From Aquila chrysaetos chrysaetos (lineage: Eukaryota > Chordata > Aves > Accipitriformes > Accipitridae): a DNA stretch of 64,000 nt. The translations under genes were made by a program, and so were the position numbers. Under the pieces are notes generated by a model that did no database searches, was not told the origin of the DNA, and saw only the letters and a program-made list of their open reading frames with translations. Position 1 is the first letter of the stretch, and every line of letters begins with the position of its first letter. Positions 37,001-50,390 of this stretch are shown here, piece after piece. The stretch covers positions 1,612,001 through 1,676,000 of the forward strand of contig NC_044004.1 of the NCBI RefSeq assembly GCF_900496995.4, in the 5' to 3' direction.

Positions 37001-40000
37001 AGGGAGCTGATCTAGCAGTGGGCAGGGCAAATGGGCTATGTGGTTCGTACCACAGTGATGGAATACCTGTCGTGTATGGGACTGCACGTGGGTGTGTGGT
37101 AGGGAGTTGCTCTCAGGCTGTGGGAGAGGTGGTGTGTCTGTGCTCTCTCCTGCCTGCATCCTCTGTAGGTTTGGCCCGTCACTTGGGACCCTTCTGCTGA
37201 AAAGTAAAGCCCACCACAGTCTGTGGATTATTATTCTGTGGCTGTTACTGTCTAAACACTCTGCATGAGCATTTTCATTGAGAAGAGACATTATAATTAC
37301 GCCATTATCTTGCCCAGACAACTAATTTAGTGAATTAGGAACGTTTCAGCATCTGTTTTTGTGGTGTCTGGCCTGCTGGTATTCTGAGGCTTGCAGAAAC
37401 TGGTCCCCTGGAAGGGGTGGTGTCTCCTGCTCTGGATAAAAGCGGCTCTCCCTACACTGTATTGTTTTGCCCTTGTATTCTGTTGTCAGACTCCTTGGAA
37501 ACCTGCACGAGGATGGGGCAAATAATTTAGCACACTACTTGTCTGGGTTGGCTTGTTGAGAGATCCTGGGTCATCTCACCCTGTCAGCTAGAGCAGAGAA
37601 AGTCTGTGCTTGTCCTAACTTGGGAGGGACAGGGATCCTCTGGGCTTCAGTGGCTGGGAAAAGCCAAGTCTGCAGCCTGTGGTTAGATACTAATGGAGTA
37701 GGAGATTTAGATGCCGATTTCTCTCCCAGCGATGAAGCCAAGAAGTTCACTTCAGGGGGCAGTGTTGGGCAGGGCAGTCCTCCTGCAAAACAATCTCGGA
37801 GGTGGTGATGGAGCTGGGAAAAACAAACCAGGGCAAAAAAAAAAAAAAACAAACCCCGAGTGTGGGTCTGTGGATGAGGAGTATCTGTCTTCAAAGGGCA
37901 GAAATGGGAAAGACATCAGAGAGAGAACAGATTGCCCCATCCCTTGATCCTCAGATTGCGTATAGCATCTTTTGCTGCGGTGTCTTGAGGGGTAGAAAGG
38001 AAGTGATGGAAGCTGGTTTTGTGAACAGAGAGAAGAAAATATTTGCTGCTTATTTTCTCCGAAAGTGGGTTAATCAAAGGAGACAGCTGTTGGTGAGCGC
38101 TTTGTAAATGAGGACTCTGAAAGCAGGGAGTCTCCTGTGGGAGTTATTAACCCTGTTGAGAAAACCTTGGGAGGCTGAGCCTAACACAAATCCCTGTCTT
38201 CAAGGACTCTCAGCTGGTGGCCGGAGTTGCCTTTAAGAAGACATTCTCTTATGCTGGGTTTGAAATGCAGCCCAAGAAGTATCAGTCTCCCAAGATCGCC
38301 TTGCTGAATGTGGAGCTGGAGCTCAAAGCCGAGAAGGACAATGCCGAAGTCCGAGTAAACACAGTAGAGGTAAGGGCCAAAAGGGGAGCCTGTCCCGCTT
38401 CCTCATGCCCACAAGATGTGGTGGCTGCTCGAGGGCCAGTGGGATGAATGGGATTGCCTTCTGCACATCCTTCCTCCTCTGAAAATAGCTGGTGGGTTAC
38501 GCGGCCTCGTTTGGGAGAAGGGTATGGCAGACTTTGAGTTACAGCAGGTTTAGGGCATGTTTCTGCTCAGTCATTGTGCCTCAGCTGTGCTGTGGTAAGT
38601 CGTCAGCTGTGTGGTGACTTCTTTAGGCCTAACAAGTGGCCTTCCAGGGAAAGCTTATTAAGCAGTGGTTTAAATGCTGAAAGAGCCTCTGCATATTTAA
38701 GCAAACAAGGTAGCCATTTGGACAGTAGTTCTCTTTCCAGCTTGTTAAAATGCCTTTATGAAACGTGGTCATTCTCTGACACCTTCTTGGAGAGTACCGC
38801 AATGTTGCATGCATTTGGTTCCTGCATAACTGTGGTATCTAAAGATCTCTGGGTGCTTTGCTTTTGGGGTCTTGGCCCTGCTGTGATCTTAGTAATTGTT
38901 TCCTTAAAGTTCCCTCCTCTGTCGTAGTGAATACCATGGTCTTTTCTGTTGTAGTCGGCTGCCGTCTGTGATGTTGCTGTGTGCTTTTGTAAGCTTTCCC
39001 AGCTCTCTGGCTGTATTTCAGTGACAGCTAGAGCCTGACAGGCTTGTGAAGCCTGAGCACACTGGTAAAGCACGAGGTTTCTCAGGATCTGTGTTTTTCC
39101 TCTGTGATAGATACTGTAAATGTCCCCACCCCAACATCCATGCACAGTTCTGTGAACACCTCTCGGACATCAGTGTAATCCCTTCTTCCTCCTTATGCTC
39201 TCTCTCTTGAGCTGTTGCTGCCTCTCTGTCAGTTCATCTAGCCCCTTTATCGACTCAGTTCTGCTGCTGGATTTAACAGACATGGCTCTTTGGCATGAAG
39301 TAAAGCGACCTAAAATCACCTGTGAGTCTTAGAAAGCAGTTGTCTGCCAGGGCCGCGCGGAGCAGTGTCACTGCTGCCTTTGTTTTAGAAGAGCTCTCCC
39401 TTTGCAGGCGCAGCGGGACGGCATTGGCAATCCTTTGTAACGTGAGCACTTGTCCCTTTCTCTCTCCTCCCTGCTAGGATTATCAGGCCATCGTGGATGC
39501 TGAGTGGAACATCTTATATGACAAACTAGACAAAATCCACAAGTCGGGAGCCAAAGTTGTCCTGTCCAAACTTCCTATCGGTGATGTGGCTACTCAGTAC
39601 TTTGCAGATAGAGACATGTTTTGTGCCGGCCGTGTCCCGGAAGAAGATCTCAAGCGAACTATGATGGTGAGCTGCCTCGTTTCAGAATAGAGACTTCTGA
39701 TTTAGTTATAACAGTGCCCGGCTGGTCATTCCCAAAACAGGGCAGCAATCGGTGACTGAACACACTGTTCCTTACAAAGGTTTAAAATGAAAATAGCATA
39801 ATTTTTGCCAGTGTGGTTATTATGTAAAGTTGCCATATACTGACAAAGCTGTTCCTTGATGGAGCAAACAATCACACACTAATTGCATCTGCACTCCTTT
39901 TTTTGTTTCTTTGATGTTGTTTTATATTAGGGTGCGTACATTGCATTGATAGAAGGTTCTTTTCCCTAGTTCTTGCCTGTTCCGCCGTGAGTTGTTTTTT

Positions 40001-43000
40001 CCTAAGCTTTCTTTGTGTAGCTGCTGGACTCTAGAGCCTGTGAGTCAGCACTTAGAAGTAGCATAATCTTACTTTGCTGTTGAGGACTATTTCTGATGTT
40101 GTTAGCCTGCCTAGATACATGAGATGGGAGGGAAGTAGAAGGGTTTTTTCCTGAATCTGGCCTGCAGGGTGGTTTTGCATCAGCTAAAAGGCCAGGCTGT
40201 CTCTGAAGCGTGGAAGCCTACTGGGCGAATTTGTCTTGTTTGTCAGCATTGCTAATGCCGCGTTTTATCTCCTTTCCGTGCAGGCCTGCGGCGGTTCCAT
40301 TCAGACTAGTGTCAATGCCCTGTCGGATGATGTTCTGGGCCGATGCGAACTCTTTGAGGAGACTCAGATTGGAGGAGAGAGGTAAATACATCAGCTGTGA
40401 ACCTGTGGTCCTGTGTAAGCACTCCAATACTAGTTTGAAAAGTTAGGGTTTAAATGTTGGCAGGTTTGAGCATCTCCCGAGGTGATGGTGTGAAAACAAG
40501 ATTGCATTATTGCTGCTTTTTATGAGGCTGAGGGAGGGGGCAGGAGTAACCTTTCATCTAAATCTTATGTCTTTTATATGCTTTTAAAATATATATTTAT
40601 TCCCCAATGCCTTGTAGAAAGCATAGTATTCTTTCATTCATAACTTAAAAGCAGTGCATTTTGGGGTTGATAGAGGCACTCGTCTGATATCTGACACTTT
40701 ACTATCACTGCAAATGAAGCTAGATACTATATAATGGGGTTCTTCCCATCGCTAGAGGAGAAATCCTCTTTGGGGCTGTCTGCCGACATCTGCTGTGTTC
40801 CTGCCAAGGGAAAATGAGAGCAACGGTTTAGCACAAAACCCTAGCAGCAGGAAGAGTGGATTTTCCTGGGTCAGCTTGAATTTCACTTGTACCTTGCCTG
40901 GCTCTGCTCCTTCTTAGCTCAAGATTTGGTAGGGACACTGCGTAGGATGAAACAGCTTCAGTCATGCATCTGGCTTGCAAAGAACTTCTCTGTTCCCATA
41001 CTGTCATATCGGTGCAAAGCCTGTTCAGCAGCAGCACTGCTTCTCCGTCGCTGTAACCCTTCTCACATTGTGCCATTGGCAGGTATAACTTCTTCACAGG
41101 CTGCCCGAAGGCAAAGACTTGCACGGTAATCCTGCGAGGGGGTGCAGAGCAGTTCATGGAAGAGACGGAACGGTCCCTGCATGATGCCATCATGATAGTC
41201 AGGAGAGCAATCAAGGTAAGGAGCAGCAGAGATACCTCCCTGCCAGATTGGCGTTGGGGTTGTTGATCGGACCTGGCACAGCTGTAACTCTTTCTAGAAA
41301 CCTTTTCGCACACCAGCATTTGGCTGAGGTCTCTGTGGAGAGACTGGGAGCTTTCAGCCAGCAGAGTGGAGTGTGCAGACGGGCAGCGTCTGATTGATTA
41401 ACTCAAGTGCTGTTCTTTGGCCAAAGCAGCGTTCTCTCTGCAGTGTTGCCAACTGCTTTTCAGGCACGCCTCGTTTTTGCCTTCTTTCCAGTACAGCTGT
41501 AACTTGTGCTTGCTGGGTTGTGGTGTGTTCTGTTAACACCTCCATCCTAAAGGGAGCACAGTCTTCTGGGTGTGTCGGGTAGATCTTCAGTAGATTTGAA
41601 CAGGGGGATTGATTTCATGTGCATGTTGGTGCCTGTTAAAGCTACTTGTTCCCTCTCTTGGTGACCAGTCTGTGGGGTGACTGTCCCCTGGCTGGGAAGG
41701 TAGGCTGGGAGCACCAAGAGAGAAGTCTGAGGCATGTGTGAATATGAGCTCTGCTTGTGGAGTTGCTGGTCCTGTGTGATAGATGCCGCCTAACTGCGGG
41801 CGTTTCTGGGTTATGCATAATAACGTGTTAATGTGTGTTTTCTGGTTAAAAACAGCTTTGAGGCTGAGAGCCCTGAGGGGATGGGAAGAAGCATGTCAAG
41901 ATTTTTGGAACTGTTTTGCTTTTAGAAAGAACATCCTGATCTTCCTACTGAAACAAATAGGGAGGGGAAAAAAATAGCAGAACTTGGCTGCAAAGTGCTG
42001 CTGCAAATATCTTTAATTTTGAATGCTTTACAAAAGTGAGGGAAACTTGCCCAGCAGGAGGGGGCTGTGGTCTGCCATCCCTCCCCTGGTACAGCGTCCC
42101 CAAGCCACCCCTTTTATCTTGTGTGCTGCTGGTAGCTGCCACTGGAGGTTCTTGGCCTGTTTCTGAAGCTCCCAGCAAAGCTGGCAGGAGCTCCTGGGAA
42201 TAGCAGCAGCCTGGGCTATAGATTCCCCTGGGCCTGGTGTGTCTGCATCACCTTGACATGCAACATGTGCAGGAAAGGAGGCTTTCCTGCTCTTCCCCTT
42301 CCTGGAATGAGAGTGAGAGTTTCCCCTCTTCTTTTTCAGAATGACTCGGTTGTTGCCGGCGGTGGTGCGATAGAGATGGAGCTTTCCAAATACCTGCGGG
42401 ACTATTCCAGGACCATTCCAGGCAAGCAGCAGCTGCTGATAGGTGCTTATGCTAAAGCCCTCGAGATCATTCCCCGCCAGCTCTGCGACAACGCTGGCTT
42501 TGATGCCACCAACATACTGAACAAGCTCCGAGCCAAGCATGCGCAGGTAGGTGCCCACCTTTGAACTGAGGGCTGTTAGGGAGAGCCAGTAGTGCGTGTG
42601 ATTTCTTTCTTTCTTTCTTTTCTTTTTCTTGTGCCTGATGGTTCCGGTGTAATTCAGCTAAGCCCATGTTAGGCATGTGTCCTCTTTGATTAAATGCAGT
42701 GTTTTGTTTTCAGATCAAGTGTGGGCTTGGTGCAGGTTTCTATAAAAGGAAATGATCTGTTTTCCCTTTGATCGCAGCTGTCGGGTGACTTCTAGAGCTG
42801 GGAGTTCTGATTTGCTGTTTAAAAATGCATCATTTGTCAGGAGGGAGGCTTCTATATTAAACATTAAAGTAATTAGAGTATAGAAGTTGGCCGAGCCGTG
42901 TGATTGCCAGAGGAGCTGCAGACTGAGGGTCCTGATTGCTCGTGATCACTTCAGATCTTGCAGGGAGCATGTGCGTGCGTGCACATGCAGTCCCAATTCA

Positions 43001-43703
43001 GGCAGTTCGAGGTTGCCCCTTGGCTTCCCTTGGAAGCAGCTGCCGCTTTGTGGGGTCACTCCCACCACGTTTCATCCTGCCGATGATTGTGGGCTTAGGG
43101 GGAATGCCCCGAAATGAGCGGTTGCATCTGGGGCTGCAAAAACGGGGGCTGTGGGTAGGGGAGTGAGACAGCAGTGGAGTGGAAGCCGGTCCTGTAAATC
43201 TGCAGCTTCCTGGTCAAGTGGAGCACACCTCCGATTTTATGAGGCTTCGGTGGCACTGTTTACTGACAACAAAGGCTTTTTGATTTTGTTCTGGTTTTGT
43301 TTTGTTTTTTTTTTTTTTTTTTTCCTTTATGTTTTCCTCAGATATTCTGCCTTCATACAGCAAGGTCCAGTCTCTGCCTCTCCCTGAACATTTGCATGTC
43401 TCTGCTTCCCAGTGCCCTGGCCCCCCAAGTCCTGACCAGCCCAATAATGAGACCCTCTTCCCTCTTCTTTCCCACCAGGGAGGTATGTGGTACGGCGTCG
43501 ACGTGAACAACGAGGACATCGCCGATAACTTCGAGGCCTGCGTGTGGGAGCCGGCCATCGTGCGCATCAACGCGCTGACAGCGGCCTCTGAGGCCGCCTG
43601 CCTTATCGTCTCTGTGGACGAAACCATCAAGAACCCCCGTTCTACCGTGGACGCTGCGCCCAGCGGACGGGGCCGGGGCCGAGGCAGACCCCACAACCAC
43701 TGA
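31030..43703 (+). CDS. CCT7: CCT7, eta subunit of the TRiC/CCT chaperonin
   Basis: Twelve coding exons: 31030-31035, 32476-32629, 34006-34112, 34564-34689, 35364-35416, 36444-36615, 38205-38369, 39478-39666, 40284-40381, 41083-41215, 42340-42546 and 43479-43703. All phases agree and give 544 residues (human 543). Exon 1 contributes only Met-Met before its splice donor. Group II chaperonin signatures are intact: [19 protein letters not shown], the nucleotide-binding GDGTTS (91-96), [10 protein letters not shown], and AGGGAIE near 407-413. The C-terminal tail is [12 protein letters not shown], slightly longer than human. CCT7 sits in the two eight-membered rings that fold actin, tubulin and WD40 proteins in the cytosol. 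The upstream promoter is shared with PRADC1, and FBXO41 converges on the 3' end. Confidence 0.98.
31296..31311 (-). promoter_or_regulatory. CCT7: ZNF143/SBS-type motif in CCT7 intron 1
   Basis: The reverse complement of TGCTGGGAGCTGTAGT reads ACTACAGCTCCCAGCA, a full match to the ACTAYRNNNCCCR core plus its AGCA extension. It is 260 bp downstream of the CCT7 ATG, still inside the CpG island. Confidence 0.6.
31722..31757. repeat. 18-bp perfect tandem duplication
   Basis: GTGGCTGTTTAAAACCGG occurs twice head to tail in CCT7 intron 1. A similar short triplication of GGCTGTC-type units lies near 32408-32438. Confidence 0.85.
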
Positions 43704-44130
43704 GACCCCGCTCTCCCCGTCGGGTGTCGTGATGGGGGCTGGCGCTCTCCTCCAACGTGCAAAAGTGAAAAAAGAATTGATTTCTAGCTTAATTAACAGG
43801 CCGTTTACCAGATGGTCATTTTGAGGGCTTACAGGCAACCACTGACCTTGTTTAATTAGAGTCCAATCTTGGCCTCGGCAGTGGCAACCTCCTGCGAGAC
43901 GCCCTGCCCCAACATTTCCTACACAGCACTGATCCCCTTAGGCTCGCCTCGTCCTTCCGCTTGGAAGCCGCGCTGAGCGGAGCCCTCTTCGACGCTGGCA
44001 GGTAGTGCAGCGAGTGTGGGGTTTGTTCGTATTTATATCTTTTTTTTTTTTTTTTCCTGTTTTGTTTTGTTTCTGCTGGGGGTTTTGAACCCACACTCGA
44101 ACACAATAAAACGATGACTTTGTTTCAGTG
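43704..44130 (+). other. CCT7: CCT7 3' UTR
   Basis: Short 3' UTR with an internal T-run (44039-44055), ending just past AATAAA at 44105-44110. Confidence 0.7.
44105..44110 (+). terminator. CCT7: CCT7 polyadenylation signal
   Basis: AATAAA in ACACAATAAAACGATG, 402 bp after the stop and followed by a GT-rich element (TGACTTTGTTTCAGTGG). Confidence 0.8.
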
Positions 44131-45214
44131 GCAAACTGGGGTCTTCCTCTGTTCTCTGCTGCTTACTTCATTCTGCAGGGTGGTAGCTCATGATTAGAGT
44201 TAAAAGGTTAACCTTTCAGACTGGTTTTTGCCCCATTTAAAAGCAGGCGCTGTGCTGGGAAGCAGGACTGACTCCCAGTGCACCCCAGTTCCCTGTGCTT
44301 CCAAGGCAGATTGCCTCGATGTGCGTTCTCTCTCTTGGAGCTCTCCGATGCTGCTGGGTGATGTTTCTCCTTGTTTTTGGTGCTTCAGGGATGGATCCTG
44401 GTGCTTGGGGCGTCTCTGGCAGGAAAATTGTCTTGGGGAATATGGGGAGTCTTGGTGGAAAGTGTTAATGGAGGACAGTGGAAGAAATTTGGTATCTATC
44501 TGGTCTCAATCCTTTGAGATCTCATTTAATTAGGCAAGTCAATGGTCTGTTATGCCACAAAATGTGTTACTTCTGCCTTGTTCGTAAAGTGCTGCCACGC
44601 GACAGCCGCTACGAGCCCTATTAGAGACATCTGCCGGGTCCCCAAGTGTGACCCTCGTGGCCGTTCATCCCAGCTGGAGCGCGGTTGGCAGCGTGTGAGC
44701 GGTTGTACCGAAAAGCGAGCGCGGTTAACAGCTTTCGCGTAAACCCCTCTTGGCATTTCTTAGCGGTGGCGTTTAAAGACAAACTCTCCTAAGAGAAAAC
44801 ACAGCAGCTCTGCAGCCTGGGAGGGGTAAAAGCGGGAATAGTGGGGGCTGATCCTGTGTCCCTCCGTGTGGGACAGATCCTCGGGGCTGAGGGTGTTTCC
44901 CCTCCAGTGACCGGGAGCCGGAGGAAGGTGTTTTCCTGACGGCAGCGTGGTCCCATCTCCCTGCGCCCAGGGCTGCCTCACCCTCACCAGACCTGGGGGA
45001 AGCTGCTCCCCCCACGCTGCCCCACTTTGTCCCTGTGCCCCATGGGGCTGGATCAATGGAGACCACAGCCCCCACAATCCCTGTGTCCTCAGGGAGTGGG
45101 AGGTCGGGATGCTTCCAGTAAGCCCCAAACAGCAACTGGTCTCACTGGTCTGGCACTGGAGCTGGCCAGCGCTGGTCTCTGTTCGTTGTGGCCCCCGGGA
45201 GAGCGAAAACCCCA
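44131..45214. other. Spacer between convergent CCT7 and FBXO41
   Basis: Unique sequence of mixed composition; no gene, repeat family or RNA gene recognised. Confidence 0.5.
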
Positions 45215-48200
45215 CCTCAATCTCAAGAGTCTTTATTCAACACTGAATCATAAAATAGCTCTTTACACACTTTTTTTTTTTTTCTTTTTGTAATTCTTTA
45301 AATACACATTGTTTACACTCGGCAAAGTTTCAAAGCAACAACATCAAAGTGCGTCTACAGGTGATAGTACCAACCAAAGTGCTAAAAACACGGTCTCCCG
45401 CGGCCGACGGGCAGCAGCCGCTGCCTTGCCCGCTCTCCCTGGCCGCCATTGGACCCTGCTGCCGACAAAACCACCCGGACCCCCCACCCCAATCCCTCCC
45501 CATCTCCGGCTGCACCCCAACCTTTGCTGTACCCCAATCCCTGCTGCTCCCCCCTCCTCCAGGGCAGCATCCTCCGGCAGATTTAGCATCGAGGACCTGG
45601 TTTAGCATCAAGGGACCGCAGGGCCGGAGTGGGGGGAAAGGGATGTTTGGTTCTCCAGACACTCGCACATCGCTGCAAAAGACTAAAATAGACCTAAATT
45701 TATATAGATTTAAAAAAATAACTTAGGAGGCAAACTCGCTACCTTTCAGGAGGGGGGAGGTCGCTGTACAGGGCCCCTCGGAAATCGCTCACGGGGGCTG
45801 AGCTTGCGCCGGAGCAAACGCCGCCGTGAAGTGCTTTAGGGAAACGATTGTAATTCCTGTATATATATAATCTATATTTCTCTCCCTGCGGGGAGCGCGT
45901 CCTCTGATTATCTCTAAGCAAATGTGCGTTACCACGCTCGCTTCCCAAAAGCCATCCTGCCCGCCCGCACCATTGCACTCGCTTGTCCCCGGCCCCAGCC
46001 TGCCTCATCTCCCCCCTCCCCTCCATGGGACTTAATCCTGAGGCTGGATCAGAAAATCCCATTTTTCCTGTTTTCGGGCAGTTTTCCCTCCTCTCCTTGC
46101 TGCTGCGCACCAGGGAAGGATGTGCAGCAGCTTTTTCTCAGGGCAGGAGGGACCTTTTCGCCCGCCATGGGGATTAATTTGCCTCCCACTGATGGAGGAA
46201 GGTCGTGCATCGCCGCCGCTCACCTTGCAACAACATCCTGCGATGCTTCGGTCACAACAAACTATCTCTGGTTGCTAAAATCTCCCTGCTACCTGTTTGG
46301 TTTTTTTTTTAAAGCATTTTGTCATTTGGCACCGATTCCCAAATGCTTTCGCTCCACCCGAACCTGCAAGTTTTCAACCCAAAACGAGAGGCTGAAGGGA
46401 TGCGCCAGCTCCTGGGGTGGGCTCCTCCAAGAGCTGAGAGCAAATGATGTTCGACCGCTTTAAGAGCCTTTATCAACACTTTTCATGGTTTTTTTTGTTC
46501 TGTTTTAACCAAATTCGGAGTCCTTTGGAGGATCCAAACAAACTGTCCGAGACTCGGCTGTGGCTGTGCCTTGGGTGGCAGCTGGGGCCGTGACACACGG
46601 CAAGAGGTGGGATATTTTTTTTCTTGCCTTCTTTGCTTGATAAAGAGGTTTAAAAACCTCCTTGGACAGAGCCAACCTGGGGGTTCCCATTTTCCTCAAG
46701 ACCTTACACCCCTGGGCCCCCCCCAAGCTGGGGGTGCAGGGATGAAGGCAGGAGGAGGCAGCCGGTCCCGGGAGCATCCCCAGCTCCTGGGGGCTCGGAG
46801 CGATGGATGACAAGCAAAATCCAACACACGAAGGAGACAGAAAAACATGGATTTGGGATAAATTTGGCCCCCCGAGCTGGCTTTGCTGGTGGTGTTCCCC
46901 TTGAGATCCCTGACTGGCACCCAAATTCAAGCGAAGAGGAATGCCGCGAGCATGGGAAAACTTTGGGCAAACTCGCTGGCAAAGGAATAAATCTCCCCAA
47001 AACTGGTCCCGCGGGAACCGGGTCTGGCAGGAACCGGCAGCACCGTCCATCCAACCCCTGCCAGATTTGGCCATCACCATGACCCTGAGGGAAAGCTGCT
47101 TGCCCCGGGATGGGTGGCTGTGCCCTGGCTTTTGCTGAGGATTGTCATCGCGGAGCCCCCCTGGGGCTTCTCTAGGGTCTAGTATGGGGTTGAGCTCACG
47201 CTGCGGCAGTCCCTTCCCTACCAGCACCCAAATACGCTGCGTGATTTCAAGGCGTTCCCAGGGGATTTGGTATTTCTGCGCATCTCCATCGTTTCCAGAG
47301 GAAATGGGGTTGAAACCCCATGACCGATGCGGTGAATCCTACGGCCACGGGCAGCATCGCTCGAGCATCCCGTAGGGATGGGGGTTTGTGGGGGAGCCAA
47401 CGGGGCCGCATGCTGACAGGATGAGGAGGAAAAGCAGCAGGGAAACCATCAATATGACATTTCAGTGGAAGAAATACGCAGCCGTTAATGAGCTCGTTGC
47501 TGTTAACAACCTGGGCAATTAGGAGCCACCGGGAGGGCCAGGGAGACGCAGGGCTCTCATTACCACCAAGCCTGTCTCACTGTGCCAGCCACCTTCATCC
47601 CCAGCCGAGGAGGAGGAGGAGGAGGAAGGGATGCATCCGAGCCCAGGCAAAATGGGAAAAAAAACCCCACTTTCCATCTTCTAATCCTTGAACCCGCTCA
47701 AGGTCTTGTGTCATCGCAGGATTTTTTTGTAAAAACGTGGCTCTGCTAAGCCAGAAGTTGGACTTTTTGGGAACGCCCCAAGGGGAGGCGGATGGTTTGG
47801 TCTGGTCTGGGTGACGCACCGAAGCACCAAATTCGGGTGAGGTTGTCCTGCCGTGACTTACAAAACCCTCGCGGCAGCGGGGGGGACAGGGACGCCGCAC
47901 ACCCACGGCCACCGGCAGACACGGCCACCGATGGCACCGGCAGCCGCTCCGGCCTCGCTGGCGAGCACAGAAGGTTTCTCCAAAAGTCCTCAACACCTCC
48001 CCCTGCTTTCCATCACCCCGTCCTCACTTTCCCCACGGCCCGGAGGAGCCGGGCGAGGGGCTGGACACGGGCTAGCAGCAAACCCGGAGCAGCCACCTTC
48101 AGTCTTCGGACACAACTCTCCAACACGATAGTCTTTAAGCATAGAGTGTATAAACATGCTGAGTATATAATTTTCCTTTAAAATCTTTTTTTTTTTCTCC

Positions 48201-50390
48201 TTCTTTTCTTTATAGAAATAAATACTTACTTTGTTGTTGTTTTTTTTTTTTTTTTTAAGGGAATTTCGCAAGTCTCTGCGCCGTTTCGAATGGTGACATC
48301 TCCGCTGGGACCACGCTTGTGGGATGGACACCGGGTGGTCCCCGGGGGGTTGTAGCTTTGCTGGGTGGTATTTTTTGCTGGTCGGGGCATCCCTTGCTCC
48401 TCTTGCCCCTGGATTTATGTGTGTCCCAGCCTCCCCGGGGTGGAGGTAAACCCACGGCGGGCACGGCGGGGAGCTCCTTCCCTGTGCCGGGGAGTTCGTC
48501 CAACGCTGCCCATGGGGTCATGGTGGGACGCGGTAGTTTCTCGCAGGCGTTTTTTTGGGGTCCCACATTTTGTGCATACAGGGAACAGCCTTCTCCTGGA
48601 AAGCTGCAGTCAGTGGGGGAACGGAGGTGCTTCAGACGGGGGGTTATGGCCAAAAAAACCCTACCCTGTTTCAGAGGTGACAGCGTAGATGGGACGAAGG
48701 GTGGATGAAATGGTCTCCTGAGGTGCTTTCTGGGGTTGGAGACCCAGGAGCTGCCTCCAGCCCACCAGCAGCTTCAGCGATCTGGAATCGATTTGATTTT
48801 CTGTCGGGGTCCCCATGGGTTGTCGGCATGCCGGGAGGGCCCGGCTGAGGTCTGCAGCTCTCGTGCCGTAGATGAGGAAGGTGGTACCAGGATGGGTCTG
48901 CAGCCTTCTCCCTCCTGGGGGGGATGCTCCAGGGCAGCCCATCACGCCGGGAGGGCTGGAGGAAGGGAAGGTACCCTGGGAAGGGCCGTCTCCTCGCAGC
49001 CATGCTGGCCAACAGGCACCGAAACCTCCAACGATGGTCCAGAGAAGAGGACAAACCCCCCCAAAATCTCCTTTTCTCAGTCGGCTCCTCTCAGCTCAGC
49101 ATGTTGGGTCCAAGCACGCCTGGTCGGGGCTCGGGGTGGCAGGGGGCTGTGGTTAAGGCCGGTGTGTCCCTGCTGCTGGCAGTGCTGTGATGGGTGTCCC
49201 CCGTGGCGTGGGCACCTCCTGGCACCTTCTCCCCAGGGTGGAAGATGGAGATGCCTGACCCTGCCGGATGCCTTTCAAAAGCCTTTTCCTTTGGAAAAAA
49301 AGAAGGGTATTTTGGGGGCGATGTTGTCCTTGCAGGCAGAAGACAGCCAGAAGAAAAAAAGCAGGATTAAGAAAACAGCCGTGGCCATAGATAAGAGATC
49401 TACCAGGGCGGTTGGGTTGGTGCTTTCACCAGCAGCTTTGGATTTCAGGACAATTTGGCCAGGGTTTCTCCTCCAGGCTGCTCGGGAAGGTGATGAGATG
49501 GCAAATGTGGGCGTCCCATGCCAGTCCCTCTTTCCGCATGGGACAACTTGCTCCGGAGGAAGCCTGAGCAGGTGGTGGATGTTGGTGGGGACAGAAGTAT
49601 GACCCGTGTTTCCTGGTGGACGAGGATTGTGGAGATGGTTTATTGCCTTGGCAGGAAGGTTTGGGTGGAGAGGAGGTGAGGCTGGAAACCTCTGGAAGAG
49701 CGACCATCTCTCCTGGTGTCCTCTGGCTCCTACAGCCCCCGAGATGCAGCTCTGCCGTCTGGGCTTGTGCTGTCGTGGCTGCTGGTTTCTGGGCAGTATT
49801 TGCCCAGGTTTGGGTGCCCCTCTGTTAAACAAATGAAATGAAAACAAGCGGAAACCCTGTAGGAATGCTGGGCACCATTTTCTCTGGAGGAACGACCCCT
49901 TCCCACCCCACCTTCACCAGTCCATGGAGAGGACGGGGATGGTCCAGCCATGACGCCGAGCCCAGCGCTCTGCAAAGAGCCCACAGGGATGGGCTGAGCC
50001 ATCCTCATCTCCCACACCATCAAACAGGCAAAAAACCCCCCAGAAAGAGAGTTTGAAGAAAAAGACATTCCCCAAACAAGGATCCTTGGCAACGAGCAGC
50101 CGTGGGTGTTTCGAAGCCATCTTCCCTCCCGGGAAAGAGCGTAGCCCTGCCTCTTTGGGCAGCCAAAAAATTTCCTTAAGTAGCACCTTCTCGCCCGTGA
50201 GCTGGCCCCGGGGATGAGCGCCGGCCGCCAGTCACTAAGGCCTGCAAAAGTTTGGGTTTTTTGTGCATGGGCCGGCATCTCCGTGCTCCAGGTCCGGCAA
50301 CGGATGAGCGGCGGATGGTAGGTTTGGTTTCACGGGGCCCCTGGCTCCGCCGGGCAGAGGAGGGAATGTGCTTTGTGGTTCCCTGAAGGT
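45215..50390 (-). other. FBXO41: FBXO41 3' UTR, about 5.2 kb (inferred)
   Basis: No other gene, exon or repeat family is seen between the FBXO41 stop and the AATAAA at 45237-45232. Several AT-rich islands (45840-45885, 46290-46330, 48125-48265) look like 3' UTR regulatory segments. The human gene also has a 3' UTR of several kb as I recall. Open frames here have no recognisable homology. Confidence 0.5.
45232..45237 (-). terminator. FBXO41: Probable distal polyadenylation signal of FBXO41
   Basis: Plus-strand TTTATT, so AATAAA on the minus strand (GTTGAATAAAGACTC). It is preceded on that strand by an AT-rich stretch (45240-45330) typical of a 3' UTR end. A second TTTATT at 49637-49642 could serve a shorter isoform. 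Confidence 0.55.

Larger units (their letters stand above)
31036..43478 (+). other. CCT7: CCT7 introns, no nested gene recognised
   Basis: Eleven introns, the longest about 1.6 kb (36616-38204) and all GT-AG. I looked for box C/D-like snoRNA pairs, which some CCT genes host, and saw none. Simple repeats include A14 near 37836-37849, a (TTTC)n run near 42605-42620 and a T-run near 43307-43323. Confidence 0.5.

Noticed and set aside
31036-43478. snoRNA genes in CCT7 introns, expected by analogy with other CCT genes
   Set aside because: No C box (RTGATGA) with a paired D box was seen by eye in any intron.
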